Assembly (NCBI RefSeq): GCF_900106745.1 | Contig: NZ_FNNV01000001.1 | Span: forward strand, 1,054,001 to 1,118,000 | DNA length: 64,000 nt | Origin: Paenibacillus sp. CF384 | GTDB taxonomy: Bacteria > Bacillota > Bacilli > Paenibacillales > Paenibacillaceae | Reading direction: 5' to 3' | Shown: one piece after another, positions 52,648 to 61,750 of the stretch | How positions within the stretch are numbered: position 1 is the first letter of the stretch | Layout of the letters: each line of letters starts with the position of its first letter | Position numbers and translations under genes: made by a program | The notes under the pieces: model-generated | What the model was told of the DNA's origin: nothing | The model's input: the letters and a program-made list of their open reading frames with translations, nothing else | The model's database searches: none

Positions 52648-53976
52648 TTACAACCGCTGTACGCCCTGCTCTGTCACTACGGACAGCAGAAGCGGCGATG
52701 GTGCTACCTGCTCGCTGCTGAACGTGTACGCTTGCTGTACACGTTTGACGACCTCACGGACAGAAGCGTTATCCTCACGTACGTGAAGCAGTGCAAGCGC
52801 ATCGCCTTGCTTCACCTTATCGCCGACTTTACGCTGCATCACGACGCCCACTGCATAATCGATGACCGATTCTTTCGTGGCACGACCTGCACCAAGCAGC
52901 ATCGCAGCAAGTCCAAGTTCTTCTGCTTGAATGGCCAACACATATCCATCCTGCTCAGCGGGCACTTCAAGCACAATCGGTGCCTGCGGCAGCAATGACC
53001 GATCTTCAGCCACCTGCGGATTACCGCCCTGTGCGGCCACGAAGACCTTAAACTTCTCCAGAGCTGCTCCGGAAGACAGGCGATCCCGCAGCATCGACTC
53101 CGCCTCCGCCAGATTGCTCGCTTGTCCGCCGAGTACAACCATATGAGAGCTGAGCGCCAAACATAGGGCAGTCAAATCCTCTGGCCCTCTGCCGTGCAGC
53201 GTATCAATGGCCTCCTGTACTTCAAGCGCATTGCCGATCGCATAACCAAGCGGCTGATCCATATCGCTGATCAATGCCGCCGTCTTTCTGCCGACCTCGG
53301 TTCCGATCGCAACCATCGCTTTGGCTAATTCTTCGGAATCCTCCAGCGTCTTCATGAAAGCGCCGCTGCCTGTTTTTACATCAAGCACGATTGCATCCGC
53401 ACCGGCTGCGATCTTCTTGCTCATGACCGAGCTCGCAATTAGCGGTATGGACTCGACGGTTGCCGTTACGTCGCGCAGCGCATAGAGCTTCTTGTCAGCA
53501 GGCGTCATATTCCCGCTCTGACCGACAATCGCAAGACCGATATCGTTCATCTGCGCGATAAATTCCTCGCTCGTCAGCTCCGTGCGGAACCCTGCCATCG
53601 CTTCCATTTTGTCGATCGTACCGCCTGTGTGCCCAAGTCCGCGACCTGACATCTTGGCTACCGGAACACCGCATGATGCAACAAGGGGGCCGACGATCAG
53701 ACTTGTTTTGTCACCAACACCGCCAGTGCTGTGTTTATCTACTTTAATGCCGTGAATCGGAGTCAGATCGACTTGATCGCCCGATTCTGCCATAGCCATC
53801 GTCAAGTTAGCCGTTTCTTCCGCGTTCATACCGCGAAAAAAAACAGCCATAGCCCAGGCGGAAAGCTGATAATCCGGGATGTCGCCTTGGCTATAGCCTT
53901 GTATAAGAAATGACAGCTCGTCCTTAGACAGCACTCCGCCATTTCGTTTTTTTTGAATAATATCGACTGCTCGCAA
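52648..53976 (-). CDS. pdp: Pyrimidine-nucleoside phosphorylase
   Basis: 442 residues with the thymidine/pyrimidine phosphorylase signature KMSGRGLGHTGGTIDK and KHSTGGVGDKTS. It splits uridine, thymidine and deoxyuridine. It belongs to a nucleoside-salvage group with punA and deoB, though a Spo0E-like gene lies between. Confidence 0.95.
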   Translation of the reverse strand: MRAVDIIQKKRNGGVLSKDELSFLIQGYSQGDIPDYQLSAWAMAVFFRGMNAEETANLTMAMAESGDQVDLTPIHGIKVDKHSTGGVGDKTSLIVGPLVASCGVPVAKMSGRGLGHTGGTIDKMEAMAGFRTELTSEEFIAQMNDIGLAIVGQSGNMTPADKKLYALRDVTATVESIPLIASSVMSKKIAAGADAIVLDVKTGSGAFMKTLEDSEELAKAMVAIGTEVGRKTAALISDMDQPLGYAIGNALEVQEAIDTLHGRGPEDLTALCLALSSHMVVLGGQASNLAEAESMLRDRLSSGAALEKFKVFVAAQGGNPQVAEDRSLLPQAPIVLEVPAEQDGYVLAIQAEELGLAAMLLGAGRATKESVIDYAVGVVMQRKVGDKVKQGDALALLHVREDNASVREVVKRVQQAYTFSSEQVAPSPLLLSVVTEQGVQRL

Positions 53977-54024
53977 GCGGATGAGCCTCCTTATGTATTA
54001 ACCATGTACGTTACTTGCTTAGGT

Positions 54025-54198
54025 TCATCTTTGGGCACTCGACGATTTACATTTCTCTGCCTGCACTTTGACAATTAGTTGGTCAAGCGTTTGGCTGAGC
54101 TGAATCACATCACGGTGAAGAAACGTTTCCTTCCGCATTGCAGCCGCCACCAATTGTCCTCGCAGTCGTTCCAATCGTTGATAACTGTGATTGTCCAT
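54025..54198 (-). CDS. Spo0E-like aspartyl-phosphate phosphatase
   Basis: 57 residues fitting the Spo0E family: a helical hairpin LRGQLVAAAMRKETFLH followed by the signature SQTLDQLI (usual S-x-x-LD). Such proteins dephosphorylate Spo0A-P and delay sporulation. The ATG at 54198 follows GGGGA. The gene is placed between pdp and punA. Confidence 0.8.
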   Translation of the reverse strand: MDNHSYQRLERLRGQLVAAAMRKETFLHRDVIQLSQTLDQLIVKVQAEKCKSSSAQR

Positions 54199-54310
54199 GG
54201 AAATCAATTCCCCGCTTTATTGTGTACTATCTGTCACGGACATTATACGACGACAAGCGGACAAAGAATGTCATAATCAGTCGAGGCCATTGTTACATTT
54301 TTGTTACAGC

Positions 54311-55135
54311 CTACATCAGTGGAATAATGCCGTTTACTAGGCCGAGAAACCTGGATTTTACACGTTCCGTCGTTTCCATGACTTCATCATGCGACAGCGG
54401 CTGATCCAAAATACCCGAAGCCATGTTGCTGATACAGGAAATGCCGAGCACTTCAATGCCGGAATGACTTGCGGCAATAACCTCGGATACCGTCGACATG
54501 CCGACAGCATCTGCTCCTAATATACGCATCATGCGAATTTCTGCAGGCGTCTCGTAAGAGGGTCCAAGCACCGCAATATACACGCCTTCTTGCAGAGAGA
54601 ACCCTTGATCCAAGGCCACATCTCTAGCCAGCTCGCGCAAACGTTTGCTGTAAGGCTGCGACATATCCGGGAAACGAACGCCGAGCTCCTTGTCATTAGG
54701 TCCCACCAACGGGTTGTGTCCTTGGAAGTTAATGTGATCGCTGATAAGCATGAGATCGCCCGGATTGAAGGTCGTGTTAACGCCGCCTGCGGCATTCGTA
54801 ACCACAAGCTTCGAAGCGCCGATTGCTTTCATTACGCGTACGGGGAAAGCGGTCAGATCAGGACCATAGCCTTCATACAGGTGGAAACGTCCACGCATGA
54901 GGACAACCGGACGACTGCAAAGCTTCCCGATCATCAGCTCGCCTGCATGTCCTTCTACGGTTGAGATCGGAAAATGTGGGATTTCATGATAAGGAATCAC
55001 GACAGCCTCTTCGATATAATCGCCCAGGATTCCAAGACCTGAGCCCATGATAAGGCCAACCTCAGGTTTAATGGAAATTTTGGCGTTAATGTAGGCTGCC
55101 GCTTCTTGAATATGGGATGCATTGAGTGTGTTCAC
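54311..55135 (-). CDS. punA: Purine-nucleoside phosphorylase (trimeric type)
   Basis: 274 residues with GSGLG, MRGRFHLYEGY, TNAAGGVNTTFNPGDLMLI and GPSYETPAE. It splits inosine and guanosine. Located 48 bases after deoB, as pupG follows drm in B. subtilis. Confidence 0.96.
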   Translation of the reverse strand: MNTLNASHIQEAAAYINAKISIKPEVGLIMGSGLGILGDYIEEAVVIPYHEIPHFPISTVEGHAGELMIGKLCSRPVVLMRGRFHLYEGYGPDLTAFPVRVMKAIGASKLVVTNAAGGVNTTFNPGDLMLISDHINFQGHNPLVGPNDKELGVRFPDMSQPYSKRLRELARDVALDQGFSLQEGVYIAVLGPSYETPAEIRMMRILGADAVGMSTVSEVIAASHSGIEVLGISCISNMASGILDQPLSHDEVMETTERVKSRFLGLVNGIIPLM

Positions 55136-55183
55136 GTTGATGAACCTCCTATAGTTGTAGTCGACTTGCAGTCGTTGCGTATT

Positions 55184-56359
55184 CTAGTTAAGCTCATTCA
55201 AAAATGACACACCATGATCAGGACGCGTCACATCGAAATTGTCGGCAATGGTGGCTGCGATGTCAGCGAAGGTGGAACGAATGCCAAGCGAACCCGGCGT
55301 CTTCAATGCCGGACCGAATACCAACAAGGGCACATACTCTCTCGTATGGTCGGTACCGGAATAGGTCGGATCGTTGCCATGATCCGCGGTCACGATGAGC
55401 AAATCCCTCTCCCCAAGCCGCTTCGTTAACTCCGGCACACTGCGGTCGAACGCTTCAAGCGCACCGGCGTATCCTTGCGGGTCGCGACGATGGCCATAAA
55501 GCGAATCGAAATCGACCAGATTCGTGAAGAGCATGCCTTTGAACGGCTTATCGAGCGCGGCGATCGTCTTATTGACGCCATCCTCGTTGCTCTTCGTATG
55601 AAGGGCCTCCGTAATGCCTTCGCTGACGAATATATCATCGATCTTGCCAACGGCTATGACGTCGAATCCGCCGTCCTTCAGCGCATTCAGTACGGTAGGC
55701 GCCGGCGGCTTCACCGCGTAATCATGCCGATTCGTCGTTCGTTTGAAGGAACCCGGCTTGCCCACGAAAGGCCTTGCAATCACACGCCCAACGGCGTACC
55801 GCTCGTCCAGCGTGAGTTCACGTGCGATTTCGCAGGCACGGTACAGCTCCTCCAGTGGAATAATGTCTTCGTTCGCTGCTATTTGGAAGACGCTGTCCGC
55901 ACTCGTATAGACGATCCATTTGCCAGTGTTCAGCTGCTCTTCGCCCAGCTCGTCCATAATATCCGTGCCGCTGGCCGACTTGTTGCCAAGCACGCCGCGG
56001 CCTGTACGAGCCTCAAACTCGCTCAGCAGATCATCAGGGAAACCGTCCGGGAACGTCCGGAATGGCACGGTCACCTTCAAGCCTGCGATTTCCCAGTGGC
56101 CGGTCATCGTATCTTTGCCCACGGAAACCTCGGCCATTTTGCCATAGTAGGCTAATGCGTCTGCTTCCGTCTTCCAGCTGCCAAGGGGAGCGATTCGATC
56201 CAGTCCCCAGCTGCGAAGATGGGGCATCTGAAGCGCCGGCACCTCTTGCAAAATGTGACCCAGCGTATGGGAGCCTGCATCGCCGAATGCCGGCGCATCC
56301 GGAAGCTCACCGATCCCGACGCTGTCGAGCACGATAACTGTAATACGGTCAAACTTCAT
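55184..56359 (-). CDS. deoB: Phosphopentomutase
   Basis: 391 residues of alkaline-phosphatase-type fold: [13 protein letters not shown], the metal-binding TADHGNDPT and [13 protein letters not shown]-like end. It converts (deoxy)ribose 1-phosphate, made by pdp and punA, to the 5-phosphate. The ATG is 7 bases after xerD. Confidence 0.96.
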   Translation of the reverse strand: MKFDRITVIVLDSVGIGELPDAPAFGDAGSHTLGHILQEVPALQMPHLRSWGLDRIAPLGSWKTEADALAYYGKMAEVSVGKDTMTGHWEIAGLKVTVPFRTFPDGFPDDLLSEFEARTGRGVLGNKSASGTDIMDELGEEQLNTGKWIVYTSADSVFQIAANEDIIPLEELYRACEIARELTLDERYAVGRVIARPFVGKPGSFKRTTNRHDYAVKPPAPTVLNALKDGGFDVIAVGKIDDIFVSEGITEALHTKSNEDGVNKTIAALDKPFKGMLFTNLVDFDSLYGHRRDPQGYAGALEAFDRSVPELTKRLGERDLLIVTADHGNDPTYSGTDHTREYVPLLVFGPALKTPGSLGIRSTFADIAATIADNFDVTRPDHGVSFLNELN

Positions 56360-56366
56360 AGCGTGA

Positions 56367-57275
56367 TCACTCCGAATTCGTTTGTTTACTTCTAGCCCGC
56401 GGATGTGCCAGGTTGTACACCTCTTTAATGCGCGGCTTGGTCACCTGCACGTACACCTGGGTTGTGGTAATATCGGCATGGCCGAGCATTTCTTGCACGG
56501 CACGTAAATCTGCGCCGTTCTCCAGCAGATGAGCGGCGAAGGAATGCCGCAGCGTATGCGGCGTCATTTCGCCTTCGATGCCCGCTTCTGCAGCGTATTT
56601 CTTCAGGATTTTCCAGAAGCCTTGCCGGGTCATTCTGGCCCCTTGTTGATTGACAAACAAAGCGGTTTCATTATTCTTGAGCAGCTTCGCGCGCACCTGT
56701 TCCAGATAATGGGTGAGAGCATCTGTCGCCACGCTGCCAAGCGGAATGATCCGCTCCTTGGTTGCCGAACCGATGCAACGAATGAAGCCCATGGACAGGT
56801 TAATATGCTCAACATCTAAAGAGATAAGTTCAGATACGCGGATCCCCGTTGCATAGAGTACCTCCAGCATGGCAAGATCGCGAATGCCGGCATTCGTTTC
56901 GGGATCCGGCGCGGCGAGCAGCCTCTCCACATCCGTGATCGTGACGATTTTGGGCAGCCGTTTCTCTTGCTTCGGCATTTCCAAATGGATCGACGGATCG
57001 CTCAGCATGTGCCGCTGCATAATTAAATAGTGAAAAAAAGCACGTATCGAGACCATATGTCTGGAAACAGTCGCAACCGCCCGTCCCTGCTGCTTCAGCT
57101 GAAGCATGTAGAGAGAGAGGTGGTGTTTCTGTATGCCGTCCACAACCGAGATGCCCTGACTCTCCGCATAATCCAGAAATAAGGACAAATCCCGTTCATA
57201 GGATGACAATGTATTGGCAGACAGCCTCCGCCCTTCCTGTAAATACTGAATAAATGTTCGCAGATGCACTCTCAT
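56367..57275 (-). CDS. xerD: XerD tyrosine recombinase
   Basis: 302 residues: SAM-like N-terminal domain and catalytic domain with Arg in [21 protein letters not shown] and [11 protein letters not shown] (catalytic Tyr). It resolves chromosome dimers at dif. The ATG at 57275 follows AAAGGAA by 8 bases. Order yqzK-xerD-deoB matches B. subtilis fur-yqzK-ripX-drm. Confidence 0.95.
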   Translation of the reverse strand: MRVHLRTFIQYLQEGRRLSANTLSSYERDLSLFLDYAESQGISVVDGIQKHHLSLYMLQLKQQGRAVATVSRHMVSIRAFFHYLIMQRHMLSDPSIHLEMPKQEKRLPKIVTITDVERLLAAPDPETNAGIRDLAMLEVLYATGIRVSELISLDVEHINLSMGFIRCIGSATKERIIPLGSVATDALTHYLEQVRAKLLKNNETALFVNQQGARMTRQGFWKILKKYAAEAGIEGEMTPHTLRHSFAAHLLENGADLRAVQEMLGHADITTTQVYVQVTKPRIKEVYNLAHPRARSKQTNSE

Positions 57276-57375
57276 GGGTCGTTCCTTTCCCGGATAAACA
57301 GCTTCAACAGGTATCCCTGCTATATTCCACAAAGCCGCTTAATCTCCTGCCAAAGGAAGCCAAATCACCTGCATC

Positions 57376-57609
57376 CTATTCGCCATACCAGTAAAATAAC
57401 CGAAGCTTGTCATAAATGCTGCTTGCATCCACCTGAAACGGTTCCTCGTTAAACACCTTCAACGCCTGGCCCTGCGGTACGCGGTAGGGGTCCTCAGGCG
57501 TTATCCAAACGGCGATAAACCTGCAGCCGCCATACATCGTAATTGTGAGGAAACAGAGCAGCAGCATAAAAATTATCCGTCTCAGCCACCTTCGAACCGA
57601 CACGACCAT
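57376..57609 (-). CDS. yqzK: YqzK-like DUF4227 protein
   Basis: 77 residues: a basic N-terminus, one helix (IIFMLLLCFLTITMYGGC) and the end YRVPQGQALKVF...FYWYGE typical of DUF4227. Its place before xerD matches B. subtilis yqzK. GGGG lies 8 bases before the ATG. Function unknown. Confidence 0.8.
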   Translation of the reverse strand: MVVSVRRWLRRIIFMLLLCFLTITMYGGCRFIAVWITPEDPYRVPQGQALKVFNEEPFQVDASSIYDKLRLFYWYGE

Positions 57610-57728
57610 CGCGAAAACCCCTTTTCCTAAGACGAAGAATGGGCAGCCTTTCCCTCTATATACGGGCAAATGGTTGTCCTTTACAACACCTTATGAGCCG
57701 GGACGATGAATCATGCATAGGCGCCTAG

Positions 57729-58871
57729 CTAGCTTAGTTTATCGAAAGGCACGCTTTCGAGCAATTGACTCATGCTGATATACGGCATATTCACAGCCTC
57801 GGCTACTTGTGGATGAGTAACGCGGCCTTTGTACGTGTTCACACCTTTACGAAGCGGCTCGTTAGCTCGCACTGCTTCCTCTAAGCCCTTACTGGCAAGC
57901 TCCAGCGCATAAGGCATAGTTACGTTCGTAAGTGCTAGTGTAGAGGTCCGTGGAACGGCTCCGGGCATATTGGCAACCGCATAATGGAGAACACCATGTT
58001 TCTCGTAGACAGGATCTTTATGTGTCGTTACACGGTCAATTGTCGCAATCGTTCCCCCTTGGTCAACGGCAACATCCACGATGACGGCACCTTTCTTCAT
58101 CGTCTTGACCATTTCTTCGGTGACCAAATGAGGTGCTCTGGCACCTGGAATCAGAACGGCTCCAATCAAGAGGTCTGCCTTCTTCACTGCGCTCGCAATA
58201 TTGTAGGGGTTCGACATTAAGGTGCGAATGCGGCCTTCAAACACCTCATCGATATATCGCATCCGATCCGCGCTACGCTCCAAGATCACGACGCTTGCTC
58301 CCATTCCAAGGGCAATCCGAGCAGCATTCGTACCCACGATACCGCCGCCAAGAATGATGACTTCCGCAGGAGGAACACCCGGTACGCCGCCCAGCAATAT
58401 GCCGCGGCCTCCGTAGAAGGCTTCCAGGAATTGCGACCCAACTTGTACGGCCATCCTCCCTGCTACCTCGCTCATCGGCGTGAGCAGCGGCAAGCTGCCG
58501 TTCGGCATCTGAATCGTTTCATAAGCAACCCCCGAAACATCCTTTTCAATGAGCGCTTTCGTCAGATCCGGTGCTGCGGCTAAATGCAAGTAGGTGAACA
58601 GCAGCAGTCCTTCGCGGAAATAACCGAATTCCTCCGGCAGCGGCTCCTTCACTTTCATAATCATTCCGGCCTTTGCCCATACTTCCTTTGCTGTCGGCAA
58701 GATGGCGGCCCCTTCTGCTACATAAGCTTCATCTGTAAAGCTGCTTCCTTCACCGGCACCGCTTTCGACCACGACCTCGTGTCCGGCAGCCTTCAGCATT
58801 CCCGCTCCTGCTGGGGTAAGCGCAACTCGATACTCGCTTGCTTTGATTTCTTTCGGCACGCCGATAATCAT
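57729..58871 (-). CDS. ald: Alanine dehydrogenase
   Basis: 380 residues: [20 protein letters not shown], the catalytic-lysine and His region VKEPLPEEF and the Rossmann loop [13 protein letters not shown]. It deaminates L-alanine with NAD, important for sporulation in Bacillus. The second ATG (58871) follows GGGAG by 6 bases. It is divergent from the subtilisin gene; here it interrupts the yqzK-fur adjacency seen in B. subtilis. Confidence 0.96.
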   Translation of the reverse strand: MIIGVPKEIKASEYRVALTPAGAGMLKAAGHEVVVESGAGEGSSFTDEAYVAEGAAILPTAKEVWAKAGMIMKVKEPLPEEFGYFREGLLLFTYLHLAAAPDLTKALIEKDVSGVAYETIQMPNGSLPLLTPMSEVAGRMAVQVGSQFLEAFYGGRGILLGGVPGVPPAEVIILGGGIVGTNAARIALGMGASVVILERSADRMRYIDEVFEGRIRTLMSNPYNIASAVKKADLLIGAVLIPGARAPHLVTEEMVKTMKKGAVIVDVAVDQGGTIATIDRVTTHKDPVYEKHGVLHYAVANMPGAVPRTSTLALTNVTMPYALELASKGLEEAVRANEPLRKGVNTYKGRVTHPQVAEAVNMPYISMSQLLESVPFDKLS

Positions 58872-59079
58872 ATGCATCTCCCTCTCCGTCTCCTTGATTC
58901 TTCATATGCAGGCAGAGGACGGGTTGACAGTCCTCCCTGATACTTTCTCTCGCGGAACGGAAAATATGTACCCGTGTATCAGCATCTACCCATGCCCTTG
59001 TACGAATGTCTCCATACACTGGAGTATTGGTTCCTGCACCGATTGGGAGTTCAGTCTATCGTTAAAGGAGGAGCATCTT

Positions 59080-60378
59080 TTGCCAAATGTTGAACGGCTG
59101 CTGCTCAGCTGCTCAAAAGGCAGATCATCAGGCCATACTACGCGTAAGTTAATCGGATTTAAATCGCAATCGCAGTATACGCAATGTCTTAAGGAGCTTG
59201 CCAAATACGGCATACGACCGGTGAAGAGCATTCGCCGCAACCGCGTCATTTGCTGTCACGTCGACAGCCGCCGTACCCAGCAGCTGCAATCGCTAGCCGA
59301 ACATCCGAATGTCAGCTACGTCGAACCCGATTTCAAGCTCCATGCACATGGTTTCGAGACGAAGCCCAGGCTGAAGAACTCGAAGGTCCGCATTAGCGCC
59401 AAAGCTTCTCTCTCCACGAGAACGAGAACTAACTCGCGAACGCATGCCGCAAGGAAAGCAAAGCTGCACTCGGATACGTCCTCAAGCAATTTAGGCTGGA
59501 ATCTCTCGCAAATTGAAGCGAATAAGGTATGGTCATCCACGAAAGGCAAAGGCGCAGGAATCGCCATTATCGATACAGGCATTGCCAAACATTCCGACCT
59601 CCGCATCTACGGCGGCGTCAATACGATGGGCGGGTCTTCCTACAAAGACGACAATGGCCATGGTACGCATGTAGCAGGCATCGCGGCGGCAATCGGTGCG
59701 AACGGGATCATTCAGGGCGTAGCGCCACGTGCGAGGCTGTACGCCGTCAAAGCTCTGGATGCCAGCGGCGCCGGCTATGTGTCCGACATTATTAAAGGAA
59801 TCGACTGGTGCATCAGCAAGAAGATTCCCATCATCAATATGAGCCTCGGACTGGAAGGCGAAACGAGCAGCGCGCTGAAGGAAGCCGTACAGCGGGCAAG
59901 ACAAAACGGCATTATTGTCGTTGCCTCAGCGGGAAACAGCGGAACAAGCACTGGCCGCATTGATCAGCCTGCCCGGTATTCATCGGCACTCGCAGTTGCT
60001 GCTTCTACACGCAATGGGAAGGTCGCCAATTATAGCAGCCGCGGTTACGGCATCGATGTCACCGCACCGGGCAGCTATATTAAATCAACATCACTGGGCG
60101 GCGGTTATCAAGTGTTATCCGGCACGAGCATGTCCAGCCCGCACGTGGCAGGCGGCGTTGCGCTGCTGAAATCACTTGATCCCTCTATTGGACCTTCGAC
60201 GATCACGAAGCGGCTGCGCGCTTCAGCGAAACGAATCTCGAACTACTCCTATAAAGCGCAAGGGTATGGGATTATGCAGCTCGCAGGAGCAGCTGCTAGT
60301 TCCTCCACCGATCAATCGACTGAAGCGGCAGCTCGCAAATCCAAATCCGGTCATAAGTCCAGAAGGAAGAGATCCTAA
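59080..60378 (+). CDS. Subtilisin-like serine protease without a signal peptide
   Basis: 432 residues from a TTG start, 6 bases after a strong AAAGGAGGAG site. No signal peptide or anchor is seen. Residues about 20-86 look like an I9-type propeptide (HPNVSYVEPDF), followed by a basic linker. The catalytic domain (about 137-385) has Asp165 (IIDTG), His194 (GHGTHVAG), oxyanion Asn286 (SAGNSG) and Ser350 (GTSMSSPH). The last 18 residues are Ser, Lys and Arg rich. Either it works in the cytoplasm or leaves by a non-Sec route, such as mother-cell lysis. Divergent from ald. Confidence 0.88.
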   Translation: MPNVERLLLSCSKGRSSGHTTRKLIGFKSQSQYTQCLKELAKYGIRPVKSIRRNRVICCHVDSRRTQQLQSLAEHPNVSYVEPDFKLHAHGFETKPRLKNSKVRISAKASLSTRTRTNSRTHAARKAKLHSDTSSSNLGWNLSQIEANKVWSSTKGKGAGIAIIDTGIAKHSDLRIYGGVNTMGGSSYKDDNGHGTHVAGIAAAIGANGIIQGVAPRARLYAVKALDASGAGYVSDIIKGIDWCISKKIPIINMSLGLEGETSSALKEAVQRARQNGIIVVASAGNSGTSTGRIDQPARYSSALAVAASTRNGKVANYSSRGYGIDVTAPGSYIKSTSLGGGYQVLSGTSMSSPHVAGGVALLKSLDPSIGPSTITKRLRASAKRISNYSYKAQGYGIMQLAGAAASSSTDQSTEAAARKSKSGHKSRRKRS

Positions 60379-60412
60379 TAGGTCCGGATATCAAGTAATC
60401 ATAGAAACGCGC

Positions 60413-60476
60413 ACAAAAAACTCCCTTTGACAGTGTTGCTCAGCATGAGTGCTGAGAACACTGCAGAAGGGAGTGT
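60413..60476 (-). terminator. Terminator after fur, probably shared
   Basis: ACTCCCTTCTGCAGTGTT and AACACTGTCAAAGGGAGT with an inner CTCAGC/GCTGAG stem, followed on the minus strand by six T. It lies between the converging subtilisin and fur genes and may serve both, although the plus side has few T. Confidence 0.85.
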
Positions 60477-60941
60477 TTAGTTTTCGACCTTTAGCGCATC
60501 GTTCTTCGCTTTGCAATTGACGCATATGCCTTGAAAATCAAGGCGATGGTCCAGAACCGTAAACCCATATTCCCGCTCAAGTCGCTCTTCGAGCGGCCCC
60601 AGCCAATCTTCCAATATTTCACTCATGGTGCCGCATTGCACGCAGATAAGGTGATGATGATGATGTTTGTTGTTGTCTGCCCGCAAATCGTAACGAGCAA
60701 CGCCATCCCCAAAATTCATCTTCTCCACAACATGCAGCTCGCTCAGCAGCTCCAATGTCCGATATACGGTTGCTAATCCTATCTCAGGCGCGATGTCCTT
60801 AACGAGCATGAACACGTCTTCCGCGCTAAGATGATCCTCTTCGTTCTCCAGAAGCACACGAACTGTAGCTTCTCGCTGTGGGGTCAGCTTGTACCCCTGC
60901 GACTGCAGCTGTTGCTTAATCTTATCAATCCGGGATTCCAT
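60477..60941 (-). CDS. fur: Fur family ferric-uptake regulator
   Basis: 154 residues: winged helix (YKLTPQREATVRVLLENE, GLATVYRTLELL) and metal-binding end with HHHHHLICVQCG and GICVNCK (two CxxC zinc pairs). Context (near spoIIM, xerD) supports true Fur rather than PerR or Zur. A sigma-A promoter lies at 60996-61025 with a PerR-like box just upstream. Confidence 0.93.
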   Translation of the reverse strand: MESRIDKIKQQLQSQGYKLTPQREATVRVLLENEEDHLSAEDVFMLVKDIAPEIGLATVYRTLELLSELHVVEKMNFGDGVARYDLRADNNKHHHHHLICVQCGTMSEILEDWLGPLEERLEREYGFTVLDHRLDFQGICVNCKAKNDALKVEN

Positions 60942-60995
60942 GGCTTCCCCCCTCATACCTGACTTGTGCCATCATCACGGAATCGGTTTGCTTTT

Positions 60996-61025
60996 ATTAT
61001 AGGTGTACATTACGAACAAAGTCAA
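60996..61025 (-). promoter_or_regulatory. Sigma-A promoter of fur
   Basis: TTGACT (61020-61025), an 18-base spacer and perfect TATAAT (60996-61001), 55 bases before the fur ATG. Confidence 0.75.
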
Positions 61026-61031
61026 TTCTTT

Positions 61032-61046
61032 TTAGAATCATTACAA
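61032..61046 (-). promoter_or_regulatory. PerR-box-like operator at the fur promoter
   Basis: TTAGAATCATTACAA on the plus strand matches the PerR box TTATAATnATTATAA at 12 of 14 defined positions. It lies 7 bases upstream of the fur -35 and covers the end of spoIIM. B. subtilis fur is known to be PerR-repressed. Confidence 0.5.
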
Positions 61047-61685
61047 TCCAGCGCTAACGCCGACGATTAGCGGAGCGGCCCATTTCAGCAGCATCGGCGT
61101 GACATAACACTCTATCGCCGCGGCTCCAAGAATGATCAGCAGCATCATGGCAGCGCTCGACGTAAACGTAACCAAGGGCTGGCTTAACGTTCCGAAACGA
61201 CCTAAGAGGCGGTTCTTCACCACGTAGAGACCGAATGAAATGGCTGACACACTCAGGATGAGAAAGGCAGGAACTGCCAGCAAGTTCGGCGGTGCGACGG
61301 ATGCCAGCGAGAAGATCAGACCTTTCCACGCAAACTGCCTCACCAGCGTTCCTATCGCAAAACCAACCAACACGCCTTTCAGAAAATCAAGCGCCAGTAC
61401 AAGCGGCATCCCTACGACGGTGAGTCCCAGCACCCAGATGAGTATCATCCACTTGGCATGGAACCATGCCCGATCCCAGAACGAGTCATTGCCGCTCTGT
61501 AAGACGCCTTCTTGGATATGATGGATGAATTGCTGCACATCCCCGGCTAAATTCTGCTGTTGATCCAAGGTCAACGCATTTACGAGCAGAGCGCCGAACA
61601 CGACCCCTACGACAAATAAAACAGACACGAACACATAAAGCGTCAGCTGGTCCTTCATATTCGGCTGAAGCACGGATGATCGCAT
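61041..61685 (-). CDS. spoIIM: SpoIIM, engulfment membrane protein
   Basis: 214 residues, five membrane helices, with conserved MILIWVLGLTVVGMPLVL. SpoIIM is the scaffold of the SpoIIDMP peptidoglycan-degrading complex during engulfment. A candidate sigma-E promoter lies 29-57 bases upstream, in line with mother-cell expression. Confidence 0.95.
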   Translation of the reverse strand: MRSSVLQPNMKDQLTLYVFVSVLFVVGVVFGALLVNALTLDQQQNLAGDVQQFIHHIQEGVLQSGNDSFWDRAWFHAKWMILIWVLGLTVVGMPLVLALDFLKGVLVGFAIGTLVRQFAWKGLIFSLASVAPPNLLAVPAFLILSVSAISFGLYVVKNRLLGRFGTLSQPLVTFTSSAAMMLLIILGAAAIECYVTPMLLKWAAPLIVGVSAGL

Positions 61686-61713
61686 GGCATATCCCCCTAA
61701 ACCCAGATGGTTC

Positions 61714-61742
61714 AGTGTATGTCCAAGCCTCCGCCGCTATGA
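61714..61742 (-). promoter_or_regulatory. Candidate sigma-E promoter of spoIIM
   Basis: TCATAGC (61736-61742), 14 bases, and CATACACT (61714-61721). The -10 box is a perfect match to CATACA(A/C)T; the -35 fits kmATAtt at 5 of 7. Confidence 0.7.
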
Positions 61743-61750
61743 CGGTCCCC

